A stretch of 64,000 nucleotides of DNA, from the NCBI RefSeq assembly GCF_013294115.1, contig NZ_JABSNP010000003.1, positions 248,001-312,000 on the forward strand. The letters run 5' to 3'. Both the position numbers and the translations under genes were made by a program. The notes under the pieces are model-generated. The model searched no databases, was not told where the DNA came from, and saw nothing but the letters and a program-made list of their open reading frames with translations. Below are positions 34,019-51,102 of this stretch, one piece after another; the stretch's first letter is position 1, and each line of letters opens with the position of its first letter. This stretch comes from Hymenobacter caeli. GTDB lineage: Bacteria; Bacteroidota; Bacteroidia; Cytophagales; Hymenobacteraceae.

Positions 34019-37921
<3,903 letters not shown>

Positions 37922-38232
37922 AGTTTTGGTTGAAATAGCTGGTTGCCGGTGCATAAGTATCGGTAACCAGCCGTTTCAAGCTTCCGTCACCAGAAGCCAT
38001 TCGTGTTTTTGAAAGAATGGTTAGAAAGCATCCAGTACGAAACAGCTGCCCCGAGACAGGTCAGGGTAGCCACAGGAATTGGAAGCTTGTTGGTTATGAG
38101 TATCTGAGACCTGACGGAAACCTACTACGTGGCGTACCTGTCCGACCCGTGGAGCACTTTTCGTAGCGTCGAACTGTTAGATACGCTCTAACAGCTAAAA
38201 GCCAAACAGCTAACAGCTAATAATTTAACCAA
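37922..38232 (+). other. 311-bp spacer between rpoB and rpoC with hairpins
   Basis: Holds no gene. A stem-loop at 37939-37949/37962-37972 (11 bp with one G-T pair, 12-nt loop) follows the rpoB stop but lacks a T-tract. A small hairpin CTGTTAGA/TCTAACAG at 38174-38194 leads into repeated GCTAACAGCTAA words (38190-38220), the same words as in the pnuC-GT2 spacer. No TAnnTTTG promoter box was seen, so rpoC is probably read through from rpoB. Confidence 0.6.
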
Positions 38233-42585
<4,353 letters not shown>

Positions 42586-42606
42586 TGTGGTCCTAAGTGG
42601 CATGAG

Positions 42607-42639
42607 AAAAGCCGACCGGCGTGAGCTGGTCGGCTTTTT
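42607..42639 (+). terminator. Terminator after rpoC
   Basis: An 11-bp stem AAAAGCCGACC/GGTCGGCTTTT (42607-42617, 42628-42638) with a 10-nt loop, ending in T's, 22 bp after the rpoC stop. Confidence 0.9.
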
Positions 42640-42694
42640 GCGTTATTTATATAAACCATCCGCAAGGGAACGCCCTAGCTATTAAAAGACTCGT

Positions 42695-43015
42695 ATGCAG
42701 CCCGACCAAAATTCCGACCCTAACGGCATCAACATCGAACTTTCCGAAGCAATGGCGGAAGGAGAATACGCCAACCTGGCATTGATTGCGCACAGCAATA
42801 GCGAGTTCGTGATTGACTTCATCCGCATGATGCCGGGAATGCCGAAAGCCAAGGTGAAGTCGCGCATCGTAGTAACGCCCGAACACGCCAAGCGCTTGCT
42901 GGCGGCCCTGAACGAAAATGTGGAGCGCTACGAACAGTCTTTTGGTCAGATTAAGGTGCACAGCGACAGTCCCAACTACCCGATAAGCTTCGGCGGCGCG
43001 GTTGGGGAGGCGTGA
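42695..43015 (+). CDS. DUF3467 domain protein
   Basis: 106 residues of the DUF3467 family: INIELSEAMAEGEYANLALI, SEFVIDFIRMMPGMPKAKVK, SRIVVTPEHAKRLLAALNEN. Function unknown. Its place between rpoC and rpsL is conserved in Bacteroidetes, which suggests a role tied to transcription or ribosome supply, but that is inference. It lies between the rpoC terminator and the rpsL promoter, so it may be expressed by read-through. Confidence 0.85.
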   Translation: MQPDQNSDPNGINIELSEAMAEGEYANLALIAHSNSEFVIDFIRMMPGMPKAKVKSRIVVTPEHAKRLLAALNENVERYEQSFGQIKVHSDSPNYPISFGGAVGEA

Positions 43016-43052
43016 GCCGAGGCCCCTATTTAGTATTAACTCCTTCATTGCG

Positions 43053-43084
43053 TTTGCTATTGCGAGGAAAAAAACTTACCTTTG
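43053..43084 (+). promoter_or_regulatory. Promoter of the str operon
   Basis: TTTG (43053-43056), 20 bp, TACCTTTG (43077-43084), followed by CAAGCC. The leader of about 45 nt contains a small hairpin GGAGC/GCTCC (43100-43114) without a T-tract. Confidence 0.8.
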
Positions 43085-43131
43085 CAAGCCAAAAAATTGG
43101 GAGCAAACGGCTCCTGCTAATCACTCGCTAA

Positions 43132-43563
43132 ATGCCAACCATCAACCAATTAGTACGGAAAGGCCGTGAAGCTTTGACTACAAAGTCGAAGTCGCCCGCG
43201 CTTGATTCGTGCCCGCAGCGTCGGGGCGTATGCACCCGTGTGTACACCACCACGCCTAAGAAGCCGAACTCGGCTATGCGCAAAGTGGCCCGTGTGCGCC
43301 TTACCAACGGTAAGGAAGTAAACGCATACATCCCCGGTGAAGGCCACAACCTCCAAGAGCACAGCATCGTGCTCATTCGCGGAGGCCGGGTAAAAGACTT
43401 GCCAGGCGTTCGTTACCACATCATCCGTGGTGCCCTCGACACTGCTGGGGTAAGCGGCCGTACGCAGCGTCGTTCAAAGTACGGAGCCAAGCGGCCAAAG
43501 CCCGGCCAGCCCGCCGCAGCCGCCGGCAAAGGTGGTAAGGCTGCACCCGGCAAGAAGAAATAG
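43132..43563 (+). CDS. rpsL: 30S ribosomal protein S12
   Basis: 143 residues against about 124 in E. coli; the excess is a Lys/Ala/Gly tail ([20 protein letters not shown]). Core motifs: [20 protein letters not shown] with Lys43, and [14 protein letters not shown] with Lys88. Both are the residues at which mutation gives streptomycin resistance, and both are wild-type here. Sits at the decoding centre. Confidence 0.97.
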   Translation: MPTINQLVRKGREALTTKSKSPALDSCPQRRGVCTRVYTTTPKKPNSAMRKVARVRLTNGKEVNAYIPGEGHNLQEHSIVLIRGGRVKDLPGVRYHIIRGALDTAGVSGRTQRRSKYGAKRPKPGQPAAAAGKGGKAAPGKKK

Positions 43564-43583
43564 TGATTGAGTAGTCGGTGGTT

Positions 43584-43638
43584 GGTAGTCAGCAGTCGGA
43601 CCTTGTGGGTCAGCCCCTGATTCCGATTGCTGACTACC
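43584..43638. repeat. Near-perfect hairpin in the rpsL-rpsG spacer
   Basis: 17-nt arms (43584-43600 and 43622-43638) pair at every position with one G-T, around a 21-nt loop; no T-tract. Arms are built from GGTAGTCAGCA-type words. It fills most of the 99-bp spacer. Confidence 0.75.
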
Positions 43639-43662
43639 GGCTACCCAATACCAAAAATCCCA

Positions 43663-44130
43663 ATGAGAAAGTCGAAACCGAAGAAGCGCATCCTGCTTCC
43701 CGATCCCAAATACAAAGAGACGCTGGTGACGCGTTTCGTGAACTACATGATGTACGACGGGAAGAAAAACCTGGCGTACACCATTTTCTACGATGCCTGC
43801 GACCTCGTGGAGCAGCGCACTAAGGAGAGTGGCCTCGAAATGTGGCGCAAAGCCCTGAACAACGTGATGCCGACCGTGGAGGTGAAAAGCCGCCGCGTGG
43901 GCGGTGCTACTTTCCAGGTGCCGATTGAAGTGCGTGCCGACCGTCGCATTTCGGTAGGTGCCAAGTGGATGATTCAGTACGCTCGCCGACGCGGCGAGAA
44001 GACTATGAAGGATAAGTTGGCCGGTGAAATCATCGCCGCTGCCAAAGGCGAAGGGGCCGCCGTCAAGAAAAAAGACGACACGCACCGCATGGCGGAAGCC
44101 AACAAGGCTTTCTCGCACTTCCGATTCTAA
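43663..44130 (+). CDS. rpsG: 30S ribosomal protein S7
   Basis: 155 residues; [60 protein letters not shown] and a C-terminal SHFRF. Organises the 30S head. The ATG at 43663 is chosen; 12 in-frame codons upstream belong to the hairpin spacer. Confidence 0.97.
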   Translation: MRKSKPKKRILLPDPKYKETLVTRFVNYMMYDGKKNLAYTIFYDACDLVEQRTKESGLEMWRKALNNVMPTVEVKSRRVGGATFQVPIEVRADRRISVGAKWMIQYARRRGEKTMKDKLAGEIIAAAKGEGAAVKKKDDTHRMAEANKAFSHFRF

Positions 44131-44146
44131 ATTAGTTGGTAGGTAG

Positions 44147-44216
44147 TTGGGGTCTTAGGGTCTCGGATTTATTTGACGGATTGCTCTGTTAAAAAGCCGA
44201 GAACCTAAGGCCCCAA
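44147..44216. repeat. Near-perfect hairpin in the rpsG-fusA spacer
   Basis: 20-nt arms (44147-44166 and 44197-44216) pair except for one mismatch and one wobble, loop 30 nt, no T-tract. Same architecture as the rpsL-rpsG hairpin but a different word (TTGGGGTCTTAGG). Confidence 0.75.
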
Positions 44217-44239
44217 GTATCTAAGATCCTAACCCAATC

Positions 44240-46378
44240 ATGGCCGTCAATAAAGAACTTCAGTACCTTCGCAACATCGGGATTATGGCGCACATCGACG
44301 CCGGTAAGACCACGACTTCGGAGCGTATTCTGTACTATACCGGGAAAACCCACAAAATTGGGGAAGTGCACGATGGTGCCGCCACAATGGACTGGATGGA
44401 ACAGGAGCAGGAGCGGGGCATTACGATTACGTCGGCTGCCACCACCACTTTTTGGAATTACCCGACCGACATCAAAGGTGAACCCATTGCTGATACGCAC
44501 CAGTATAAAATTAACCTGATTGATACCCCCGGCCACGTGGATTTCACGGTGGAAGTGGAACGCTCGCTTCGCGTGCTTGATGGGGCCGTGGCCTTGTTCT
44601 GCGCTGTATCGGGCGTTGAACCACAATCAGAAACGGTGTGGCGTCAAGCTGATAAGTACAAAGTGCCGCGCATTTGCTTCGTCAATAAGATGGACCGTGC
44701 GGGGGCTGACTTCTTCAAGGCCGTTGCCGAAATAAAGGACAAGCTTGGCGCTAATCCAGTGCCATTGCAAATTCCAATCGGTGCGGAAGATACCTTCCGT
44801 GGCGCTGTAGACCTGTTGACCGGTAAAGCCATTGTGTGGGACGACGCCACCGAAGGCAAGTCGTACAGCGAAATTCCTGTGCCCGAAGATTTGGTGGAAA
44901 CCGTAGCTGAGTGGCGTCAGAAGCTTGTTGAGAGCGTTGCTGAATACGACGACGCATTGATGGAAAAATTCTTCGACGACCCCGACACTATCACCCGTGA
45001 GGAAATGATGGTTGTTATCCGCAAAGCGGTTATCGACATGAAGTTCTCGCCCGTGATGTGTGGCTCGGCTTTCAAGAACAAAGGCGTACAGACTATGCTA
45101 GATGCTGTAATGGCCTACCTGCCGTCGCCTTTGGACATGCCCGCTATCATGGGCACCGACCCCGATACTGGAGCTGAGATTGAGCGCCACCCTGATAATT
45201 CGGAGCCGTTCACTGCGCTAGCTTTCAAAATTGCTACTGACCCATTTGTTGGTCGCCTGTGCTTCTTCCGCTGCTACAGCGGCGTATTGGATGCAGGTTC
45301 CTACGTGTTGAATAACCGTACTGGTAAGAAGGAGCGTATCTCGCGTTTGATGCAGATGCACTCCAACAAGCAGAACCCCATCGATAAGATCCAAGCGGGT
45401 GACATTGCTGCCGGTGTTGGCTTTAAAGACATTAAAACAGGTGACACGCTGAGCGAAGAGAAGTACCCCATCGTCCTTGAGTCGATGAGCTTCCCTGAAC
45501 CGGTAATAGGCTACGCTATCGAGCCGAAGACGCAAGCTGACGTAGATAAGATGGGCATGGCCATTGCCAAGCTCATTGAGGAAGACCCCACACTGAAAGT
45601 AAACACCGACCCAGAGACGGGCCAAACGGTGTTGCGTGGTATGGGTGAACTACACCTTGAGATCATCATCGACCGGATGCGTCGCGAGTTCAAAGTGGAA
45701 ATTAACCAGGGGGCCCCGCAGGTGGCTTACAAAGAGATTCTTACTAAGAAGGTTGACCACCGCGAGACGTACAAGAAGCAAACTGGTGGCCGCGGTAAGT
45801 TCGGTGACATCGTGTTTGAACTTGGTCCGAAGGAAACTGAACCGGAAAAGCCTGGTTTTGAATTTGACAACGCCATTGTAGGCGGTGTTATTCCGCGTGA
45901 ATTCATCGCCCCGATCCAAAAGGGCTTTGAAGAAGCTATGAAACAGGGACCTTTGGCTGGTTTCCCAATTGAAGGCATGAAAGTGCGTCTTTACCACGGC
46001 TCTTTCCACGATGTTGACTCGGACGCATTGTCGTTTGAATTGGCTGCTCGTGGTGGTTTCCGCGAAGCTGCTCGGCAGGCTGGTCCGAAATTGCTCGAGC
46101 CTATCATGAGCGTGGAAGTGGTTTGCCCCGACGAATACACCGGCCCGGTAACCGGTGACTTGAACCGTCGTCGCGGCCTGATGAAAGGTATGGATACTAA
46201 AGGTGGTGCCCAACTGATTAAAGCTGACGTGCCACTGTCGGAGCTTTTCGGCTATGTAACGGCGTTGCGTACCATTTCGTCGGGTCGTGCTTCGGCGTCG
46301 CTTACGTTCTCTCACTACGAGCAAGTACCCAGCAATATGGCCGAAGCCATTATTGCTAAAGTAAAAGGTTCCAAATAA
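44240..46378 (+). CDS. fusA: Elongation factor G
   Basis: 712 residues; translocation GTPase also used with RRF in recycling. G1 [20 protein letters not shown]2 [12 protein letters not shown]3 DTPGHVDF, G4 NKMDRAGAD; domain [19 protein letters not shown] and [16 protein letters not shown]. Follows rpsG after a hairpin-containing 109-bp spacer. Confidence 0.98.
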   Translation: MAVNKELQYLRNIGIMAHIDAGKTTTSERILYYTGKTHKIGEVHDGAATMDWMEQEQERGITITSAATTTFWNYPTDIKGEPIADTHQYKINLIDTPGHVDFTVEVERSLRVLDGAVALFCAVSGVEPQSETVWRQADKYKVPRICFVNKMDRAGADFFKAVAEIKDKLGANPVPLQIPIGAEDTFRGAVDLLTGKAIVWDDATEGKSYSEIPVPEDLVETVAEWRQKLVESVAEYDDALMEKFFDDPDTITREEMMVVIRKAVIDMKFSPVMCGSAFKNKGVQTMLDAVMAYLPSPLDMPAIMGTDPDTGAEIERHPDNSEPFTALAFKIATDPFVGRLCFFRCYSGVLDAGSYVLNNRTGKKERISRLMQMHSNKQNPIDKIQAGDIAAGVGFKDIKTGDTLSEEKYPIVLESMSFPEPVIGYAIEPKTQADVDKMGMAIAKLIEEDPTLKVNTDPETGQTVLRGMGELHLEIIIDRMRREFKVEINQGAPQVAYKEILTKKVDHRETYKKQTGGRGKFGDIVFELGPKETEPEKPGFEFDNAIVGGVIPREFIAPIQKGFEEAMKQGPLAGFPIEGMKVRLYHGSFHDVDSDALSFELAARGGFREAARQAGPKLLEPIMSVEVVCPDEYTGPVTGDLNRRRGLMKGMDTKGGAQLIKADVPLSELFGYVTALRTISSGRASASLTFSHYEQVPSNMAEAIIAKVKGSK

Positions 46379-46427
46379 TATCCCCCTAATACCGGTCACT
46401 AACTTGGTCAATCGGACCAAAACCCCA

Positions 46428-46733
46428 ATGAACCAGAAAATTCGCATCAAACTCAAGTCTTACGACCACAACCTCGTAGACAAATCGGCTGAGAAAATCG
46501 TGAAAGCCGTAAAGGCCACCGGTGCCATCGTTAGCGGTCCAATTCCGTTGCCTACGCAAAAGGAGAAGTTCACCGTACTGCGCTCGCCCCACGTAAATAA
46601 GAAGAGCCGGGAGCAATTCCAGCTCTGCACCTACAAGCGTCTCGTGGACATCTTTTCGACTTCGTCGAAGACCGTGGATGCCCTAATGAAGCTGGAACTG
46701 CCTAGCGGCGTTGATGTAGAAATCAAAGTCTGA
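46428..46733 (+). CDS. rpsJ: 30S ribosomal protein S10
   Basis: 101 residues; [40 protein letters not shown] and [12 protein letters not shown]. Also the NusE antitermination factor in bacteria. It follows fusA by 49 bp, and a terminator plus a new promoter separate it from rplC, so here it belongs to the str transcript rather than to the S10 operon. Confidence 0.97.
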   Translation: MNQKIRIKLKSYDHNLVDKSAEKIVKAVKATGAIVSGPIPLPTQKEKFTVLRSPHVNKKSREQFQLCTYKRLVDIFSTSSKTVDALMKLELPSGVDVEIKV

Positions 46734-46757
46734 GGACCGGACTCATTGTGTTAAACC

Positions 46758-46794
46758 AAAAGCCCCGTTGTGATTCGTCGCGGCGGGGCTTTTT
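46758..46794 (+). terminator. Terminator after rpsJ
   Basis: A 10-bp stem AAAAGCCCCG/CGGGGCTTTT (46758-46767, 46784-46793) and five T's, 25 bp after the rpsJ stop. Confidence 0.9.
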
Positions 46795-46879
46795 GCTGGG
46801 ATTAACGTTCAATATCGTATCAACTGAAGGCGACCACTAAAAGCTAAGTGCCTCATTTGGAAATTATTTGTACACCAGA

Positions 46880-46911
46880 TTGGGAAAATACCGACTTTAA
46901 TTCTATCTTTG
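46880..46911 (+). promoter_or_regulatory. Promoter of the rplC (S10) operon
   Basis: TTG (46880-46882), 21 bp, TATCTTTG (46904-46911), continuing CACTCCC. The 239-bp rpsJ-rplC spacer therefore contains a terminator, this promoter and a leader hairpin. Confidence 0.82.
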
Positions 46912-46923
46912 CACTCCCTTAGC

Positions 46924-46951
46924 GAAAACGGCACTCGGCCGTTTTCTTTTT
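46924..46951 (+). promoter_or_regulatory. Terminator-like leader hairpin (candidate attenuator) before rplC
   Basis: Perfect 9-bp stem GAAAACGGC/GCCGTTTTC (46924-46932, 46938-46946), 5-nt loop ACTCG, then TTTTT. It begins about ten bases after the predicted transcription start and ends 21 bp before the rplC ATG. This is the form of an intrinsic terminator inside a leader. Confidence 0.65.
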
Positions 46952-46972
46952 GTGTACATAAATCTTCACAGA

Positions 46973-47593
46973 ATGCCTGGCATCATCGGTAAGAAAATCG
47001 GTATGACAAGCCTCTTCACTCCGGACGGGAAAAATATTCCCTGCACGCTCATCGAAGCGGGTCCGTGCGTAGTGACGCAGGTTAAGACTATCGCTAACGA
47101 CGGCTACACCGCCGTTCAGATTGGGTACGGCGAGAAAAAAGCGAAAAATACGACAAAGGCCCTGGCCGGTCACTTCGCTAAAGCCGGTACCACCCCCAAG
47201 AAAAAACTGGTTGAATTCCGTCTAGATGCGGAATCGACCTACGCTGCTGGCAATACCATTGATGCTTCGCTCTTCGCAGAAGGCGAATTCATTGATGTAG
47301 TTGGTACATCCAAAGGCAAAGGCTTTCAGGGCGTAGTGAAACGCTACAACTTTCAAGGTGTTGGTGGCCAGACCCACGGCCAGCACAACCGCCTGCGTCA
47401 CCCCGGTTCTATCGGGGCGTGCTCGTGGCCTTCGCGCGTATTCAAAGGGATGCGCATGGGTGGCCGCATGGGCAACGACCGCGTCAAAATTCAAAATCTG
47501 AAGGTGATGCGCGTGGTGGCCGACAAGAATCTGATTCTGGTGAGCGGTTCGATACCCGGTGCCAAGAATTCTTACGTGGTCCTGGAGAAATAA
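46973..47593 (+). CDS. rplC: 50S ribosomal protein L3
   Basis: 206 residues; [60 protein letters not shown] and [20 protein letters not shown]. Reaches the peptidyl-transferase centre. The ATG at 46973 is used; seven in-frame codons upstream overlap the leader hairpin. Confidence 0.97.
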   Translation: MPGIIGKKIGMTSLFTPDGKNIPCTLIEAGPCVVTQVKTIANDGYTAVQIGYGEKKAKNTTKALAGHFAKAGTTPKKKLVEFRLDAESTYAAGNTIDASLFAEGEFIDVVGTSKGKGFQGVVKRYNFQGVGGQTHGQHNRLRHPGSIGACSWPSRVFKGMRMGGRMGNDRVKIQNLKVMRVVADKNLILVSGSIPGAKNSYVVLEK

Positions 47594-47605
47594 CCCGACG
47601 CAGCA

Positions 47606-48244
47606 ATGGAACTCGCAGTATATAGCATCAAAGGCGAAGACACCGGCCGCAAGGTTACGCTGTCCGACGCCATTTTCGGGCTCGACATCAATGAGCATGT
47701 GATGTACCTGGACGTAAAGCAGTACTTGGCCAACCAGCGCCAGGGTACGCACAAGTCCAAGCAGCGCAACGAGGTGCACGGCACCACGAAGAAACTCAAG
47801 AAGCAAAAGGGCACGGGCGGTGCCCGCGCCGGCAGCATGAAGTCGGGTGTGTTCGTAGGCGGCGGCCGGATGTTCGGCCCGCAGCCCCGTGACTACAACT
47901 TCAAGCTTAACAAAAAGACCAAGCGCGTGGCCCGTCTCTCGGCCCTATCAAGCCTGGCTAAAGATGGTAAAATTTCCCTCGTGGAAAACATTGCCATGGA
48001 CGCTCCTCGCACCAAGGATTTTGTTGCCATCATGGCCGGCCTCAAGCTGAACAACGGCAAGAAGACGATGCTCGTCACTGCTGAAGTGAATAAAAACGTT
48101 ATCCTCAGCGCCCGTAACCTGCAGAAAGTAAAAGTGTCGACGCCGGTTGGTCTCAACACCCACGACTTGCTGAACACGGATACGCTCTTGATTTCGGAAG
48201 ACGGTATGGCTTCGTTGATTCAACTCTATAGCACCGCTGAATAA
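47606..48244 (+). CDS. rplD: 50S ribosomal protein L4
   Basis: 212 residues; YLANQRQGTHKSKQRNEVHG, the exit-tunnel loop KKQKGTGGARAGSMKSGVFV and GGGRMFGPQPRDYNFKLNKK. In E. coli L4 represses its own operon by attenuation; a terminator-like hairpin is present in this operon's leader. Its stop overlaps the rplW start by one base. Confidence 0.97.
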   Translation: MELAVYSIKGEDTGRKVTLSDAIFGLDINEHVMYLDVKQYLANQRQGTHKSKQRNEVHGTTKKLKKQKGTGGARAGSMKSGVFVGGGRMFGPQPRDYNFKLNKKTKRVARLSALSSLAKDGKISLVENIAMDAPRTKDFVAIMAGLKLNNGKKTMLVTAEVNKNVILSARNLQKVKVSTPVGLNTHDLLNTDTLLISEDGMASLIQLYSTAE

Positions 48245-48531
48245 TGAGCACGCTGAAACGTCCGATCGTAACTGAGAAGGCCACGGGCCTGAACGAGAAA
48301 GGCCGCTACACCTTCGAGGTGGAGCGCACCGCTAATAAAGTGCAAATCAAGAAGGACATCGAGGCCCTATATGGTGTGACGGTGACCGACATCAACACGA
48401 TGCGCACTATTGGCAAAATGAAGTCGAAGGCTACCCGCAGTGGACAGGCCACGGGCCGTCGGGCTCACGGCAAGAAAGCCATTGTAACCGTTAAAGAAGG
48501 CGACATCATCGACTTCTACGGTAACCTGTAG
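48244..48531 (+). CDS. rplW: 50S ribosomal protein L23
   Basis: 95 residues; LKRPIVTEKATGLNEKGRYT, VERTANKVQIKKDIEALYGV, NTMRTIGKMKSKATRSGQAT. Docking site for trigger factor and SRP at the tunnel exit. Confidence 0.96.
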   Translation: MSTLKRPIVTEKATGLNEKGRYTFEVERTANKVQIKKDIEALYGVTVTDINTMRTIGKMKSKATRSGQATGRRAHGKKAIVTVKEGDIIDFYGNL

Positions 48532-48564
48532 CATTATCCGCCGCAAAAGCACAACTAGCTAGTA

Positions 48565-49392
48565 ATGGCACTTAAAAAACTCAGACCCACAACCCCAGGG
48601 CAGCGCTTCCGCGTTGCACCGGCGTTTGACGAGCTAACGACGTCAACTCCGGAGAAGTCGCTGATGACTTCCCTCAAGAAATCGGGTGGCCGGAACTCTT
48701 CCGGCAAGATGTCGAACCGCTATATCGGCGGGGGACACAAAACCCAGTACCGTATCGTGGACTTCAAGCGTGACAAGGCTGGTGTGCCCGCCACGGTGAA
48801 GACTATTGAGTACGACCCTAACCGCACCGCCCGCATCGCGCTGCTCGGCTACGCTGACGGTGAGAAGCGCTACATCATTGCGCCGGCCGGCCTCACGGTT
48901 GGTACGCAGGTGGTTTCGGGCCCCGGCGTCGCTCCCGAAGTTGGCAATACATTGCCGCTGCGCGAGATTCCTCTCGGTACCATTGTTCACAATATCGAAT
49001 TGCAGCCCGGTCAAGGCGCGGCCATGGCCCGCTCGGCCGGTACTTACGCGCAGATTGTGGCCCGCGAAGAGCGTTACGCCACGCTGAAATTGCCTTCGGG
49101 CGAGATGCGCATGGTGCTCGTGACCTGCATGGCTACCGTGGGCACCGTTTCGAATGGTGACCACATGAACGTCCGGATGGGCAAAGCTGGTCGGAATCGT
49201 TGGGCTGGTCGTCGTCCTCGCGTTCGTGGCGTAGCTATGAACCCCGTTGATCACCCCATGGGTGGTGGCGAAGGTAAATCGTCGGGTGGCCATCCGCGCA
49301 GCCGTAACGGCCTGCTGGCCAAGGGCTACAAGACCCGCGACAAAAATAAGTATTCGGAGAACCTGATTGTGAGCCGCAAAGGCAAGAAGTAA
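48565..49392 (+). CDS. rplB: 50S ribosomal protein L2
   Basis: 275 residues; [40 protein letters not shown], and the conserved [18 protein letters not shown] that contacts the subunit interface near the peptidyl-transferase centre. Confidence 0.98.
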   Translation: MALKKLRPTTPGQRFRVAPAFDELTTSTPEKSLMTSLKKSGGRNSSGKMSNRYIGGGHKTQYRIVDFKRDKAGVPATVKTIEYDPNRTARIALLGYADGEKRYIIAPAGLTVGTQVVSGPGVAPEVGNTLPLREIPLGTIVHNIELQPGQGAAMARSAGTYAQIVAREERYATLKLPSGEMRMVLVTCMATVGTVSNGDHMNVRMGKAGRNRWAGRRPRVRGVAMNPVDHPMGGGEGKSSGGHPRSRNGLLAKGYKTRDKNKYSENLIVSRKGKK

Positions 49393-49395
49393 TAT

Positions 49396-49674
49396 ATGGC
49401 ACGTTCACTCAAAAAAGGGCCGTACATTGACTTCCGGCTGGAAAAGAAAGTCACGGCACTCGAAACGGCCGGTAAAAAATCAGTGGTGAAGACTTGGTCA
49501 CGCCGCTCGATGATTTCGCCGGATTTCGTGGGCCACACCTTCGCTGTTCACAACGGCAATAAGTTCATCCCGGTGTATGTGACCGAGAACATGGTAGGGC
49601 ACAAGCTGGGTGAATTCGCCCCGACACGCAACTTCCGTGGTCACGTCGCCAAAAAAGATAAAGGCAAGCGCTAA
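49396..49674 (+). CDS. rpsS: 30S ribosomal protein S19
   Basis: 92 residues; [40 protein letters not shown] and [16 protein letters not shown]. Three bases after rplB and one base before rplV. Confidence 0.97.
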   Translation: MARSLKKGPYIDFRLEKKVTALETAGKKSVVKTWSRRSMISPDFVGHTFAVHNGNKFIPVYVTENMVGHKLGEFAPTRNFRGHVAKKDKGKR

Positions 49675-49675
49675 G

Positions 49676-50098
49676 ATGGAAGCAGTAGCAAAACTCCGCA
49701 ATGTGCCTACCTCGCCGCGCAAGATGCGCTTGGTAGCCAACTTGGTCCGCGGCCAGAAAGTGACACGGGCTCTTGGCCTGCTCCGCTTTGAAGCCAACAG
49801 CGGTGCCGAGAAGATTGAGAAACTGCTCCTCTCGGCCTTGGCCAACTGGCAGCAGCACAACGAAGATCAGCGTATCGAAGAGGCCAACCTCTACATCAGC
49901 GAAATCTTCGTTGATGAAGGTCGGCAGCTGAAGCGCCTGCGTCCCGCCCCCCAAGGCCGGGGCCACCGCATCCGTAAGCGTAGCAACCATGTGACGTTGA
50001 AAATCGACACGATGATTGAAAAGGCTGGCAGCAAAGCCGCCCAAGCGCAAGCCGCCAATTCCGCCACCACTGAAAATCAGGCCGAGGCCAACTCATAA
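49676..50098 (+). CDS. rplV: 50S ribosomal protein L22
   Basis: 140 residues; [55 protein letters not shown]. It has an Ala/Gln/Asn-rich C-terminal extension of about 25 residues ([20 protein letters not shown]). The ATG at 49676 is one base after the rpsS stop; upstream in-frame codons overlap rpsS. Confidence 0.96.
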   Translation: MEAVAKLRNVPTSPRKMRLVANLVRGQKVTRALGLLRFEANSGAEKIEKLLLSALANWQQHNEDQRIEEANLYISEIFVDEGRQLKRLRPAPQGRGHRIRKRSNHVTLKIDTMIEKAGSKAAQAQAANSATTENQAEANS

Positions 50099-50103
50099 AT
50101 CAT

Positions 50104-50985
50104 ATGGGACAGAAAGTAAATCCGGTTGGCTTCCGTCTAGGAGTCATCAAAGGCTGGGACTCGAACTGGTATGGCGGCAAGGACTTCGCCGAAAAATTGG
50201 TGGAGGACGAGAAAATCCGCAAGTACATCAACGCCCGCATTCAGAAAGGTGGCATCAGCCGCATTGTGATTGAGCGCACCCTCAAGCGTATCACCATCAC
50301 CATCAACACGGCACGTCCGGGTGTGGTGATCGGCAAAGGCGGCCAGGAAGTTGATAAAATCAAGGACGAACTGAAGCAAATCACCAATAAGGATGTTCAG
50401 ATCAACATCTTTGAGATTAAGCGTCCTGAGTTGGATGCTAAGTTGGTGGGCGAGAGTATCGCCCAGCAGTTGGCCGCTCGTATTTCGTTCCGTCGCGCCA
50501 TGAAGATGTCCATCCAGGCCGCTATGCGGGTTGGGGCTGAAGGTATTAAGATTCAGTGCGGTGGCCGTTTGGGTGGCGCTGAAATTGCCCGCTCGGAGCA
50601 ATACAAAGAGGGCCGCACGCCGCTGCACACCCTGCGTGCTGATATTGACTATGCTTTGTCAGAAGCTCAGACAGTGTATGGCAAAATAGGTATTAAAGTG
50701 TGGGTGATGCGCGGTGAGGTGTTCGGCAAGCCCGATTTGTCGCCGAACCAGCAGCAGACTAACCCCGGCGGCGATGTCGGCGGGCGCCGCGATGACCGCG
50801 GCCCGCGCGGTGAGCGCGGTGACCGTGGTGGTGATCGTGGCCCGCGCCGCGACCGTGGTGGTGACCGTGGCGGCAACGCCGCTGGTGGCGCTCCTGCTGG
50901 TGGTGCAGGCCGTAGCGATAGCAACGGCCCCCGTCGCAATGGCCCCGCCCAAGGCGGTGGTGCTGGTCGGGGGCCCCGTCGTTAG
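50104..50985 (+). CDS. rpsC: 30S ribosomal protein S3 with an Arg/Gly/Asp-rich tail
   Basis: The core (1-220) is ordinary S3: [22 protein letters not shown]-domain loop [13 protein letters not shown] (74-86), [20 protein letters not shown] and [20 protein letters not shown]. Residues 221-293 are a 73-residue low-complexity tail of RGG/RGD-like repeats ([19 protein letters not shown], then GRGPRR at the end). S3 lines the mRNA entry site, so such a tail could contact mRNA. A 117-bp spacer with two hairpins follows before rplP. Confidence 0.96.
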   Translation: MGQKVNPVGFRLGVIKGWDSNWYGGKDFAEKLVEDEKIRKYINARIQKGGISRIVIERTLKRITITINTARPGVVIGKGGQEVDKIKDELKQITNKDVQINIFEIKRPELDAKLVGESIAQQLAARISFRRAMKMSIQAAMRVGAEGIKIQCGGRLGGAEIARSEQYKEGRTPLHTLRADIDYALSEAQTVYGKIGIKVWVMRGEVFGKPDLSPNQQQTNPGGDVGGRRDDRGPRGERGDRGGDRGPRRDRGGDRGGNAAGGAPAGGAGRSDSNGPRRNGPAQGGGAGRGPRR

Positions 50986-51002
50986 TCCCGCAAACTAAAA
51001 GA

Positions 51003-51069
51003 CTGTTTCGGAATGTTAGGTCCCGTGGTCTAGCATCCCAAAACAGGTTTTTGCGGAGATGGTCCGCAA
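51003..51069 (+). other. Tandem hairpins in the rpsC-rplP spacer
   Basis: First hairpin: imperfect 20-nt arms 51003-51022 and 51027-51046, 4-nt loop, then GTTTTTG, so terminator-like but with several mismatches. Second: TTGCGGA/TCCGCAA (51051-51057, 51063-51069). They interrupt genes that usually lie almost end to end in other bacteria. Confidence 0.6.
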
Positions 51070-51102
51070 TTCTCTAGTATTCTCTTTCTTATTTAATTTC
51101 TC

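Noticed and set aside
45650-46456. Minus-strand ORF of 268 codons over the 3' end of fusA
   Set aside because: Antisense to EF-G and extends into the rpsJ start; no independent signals.
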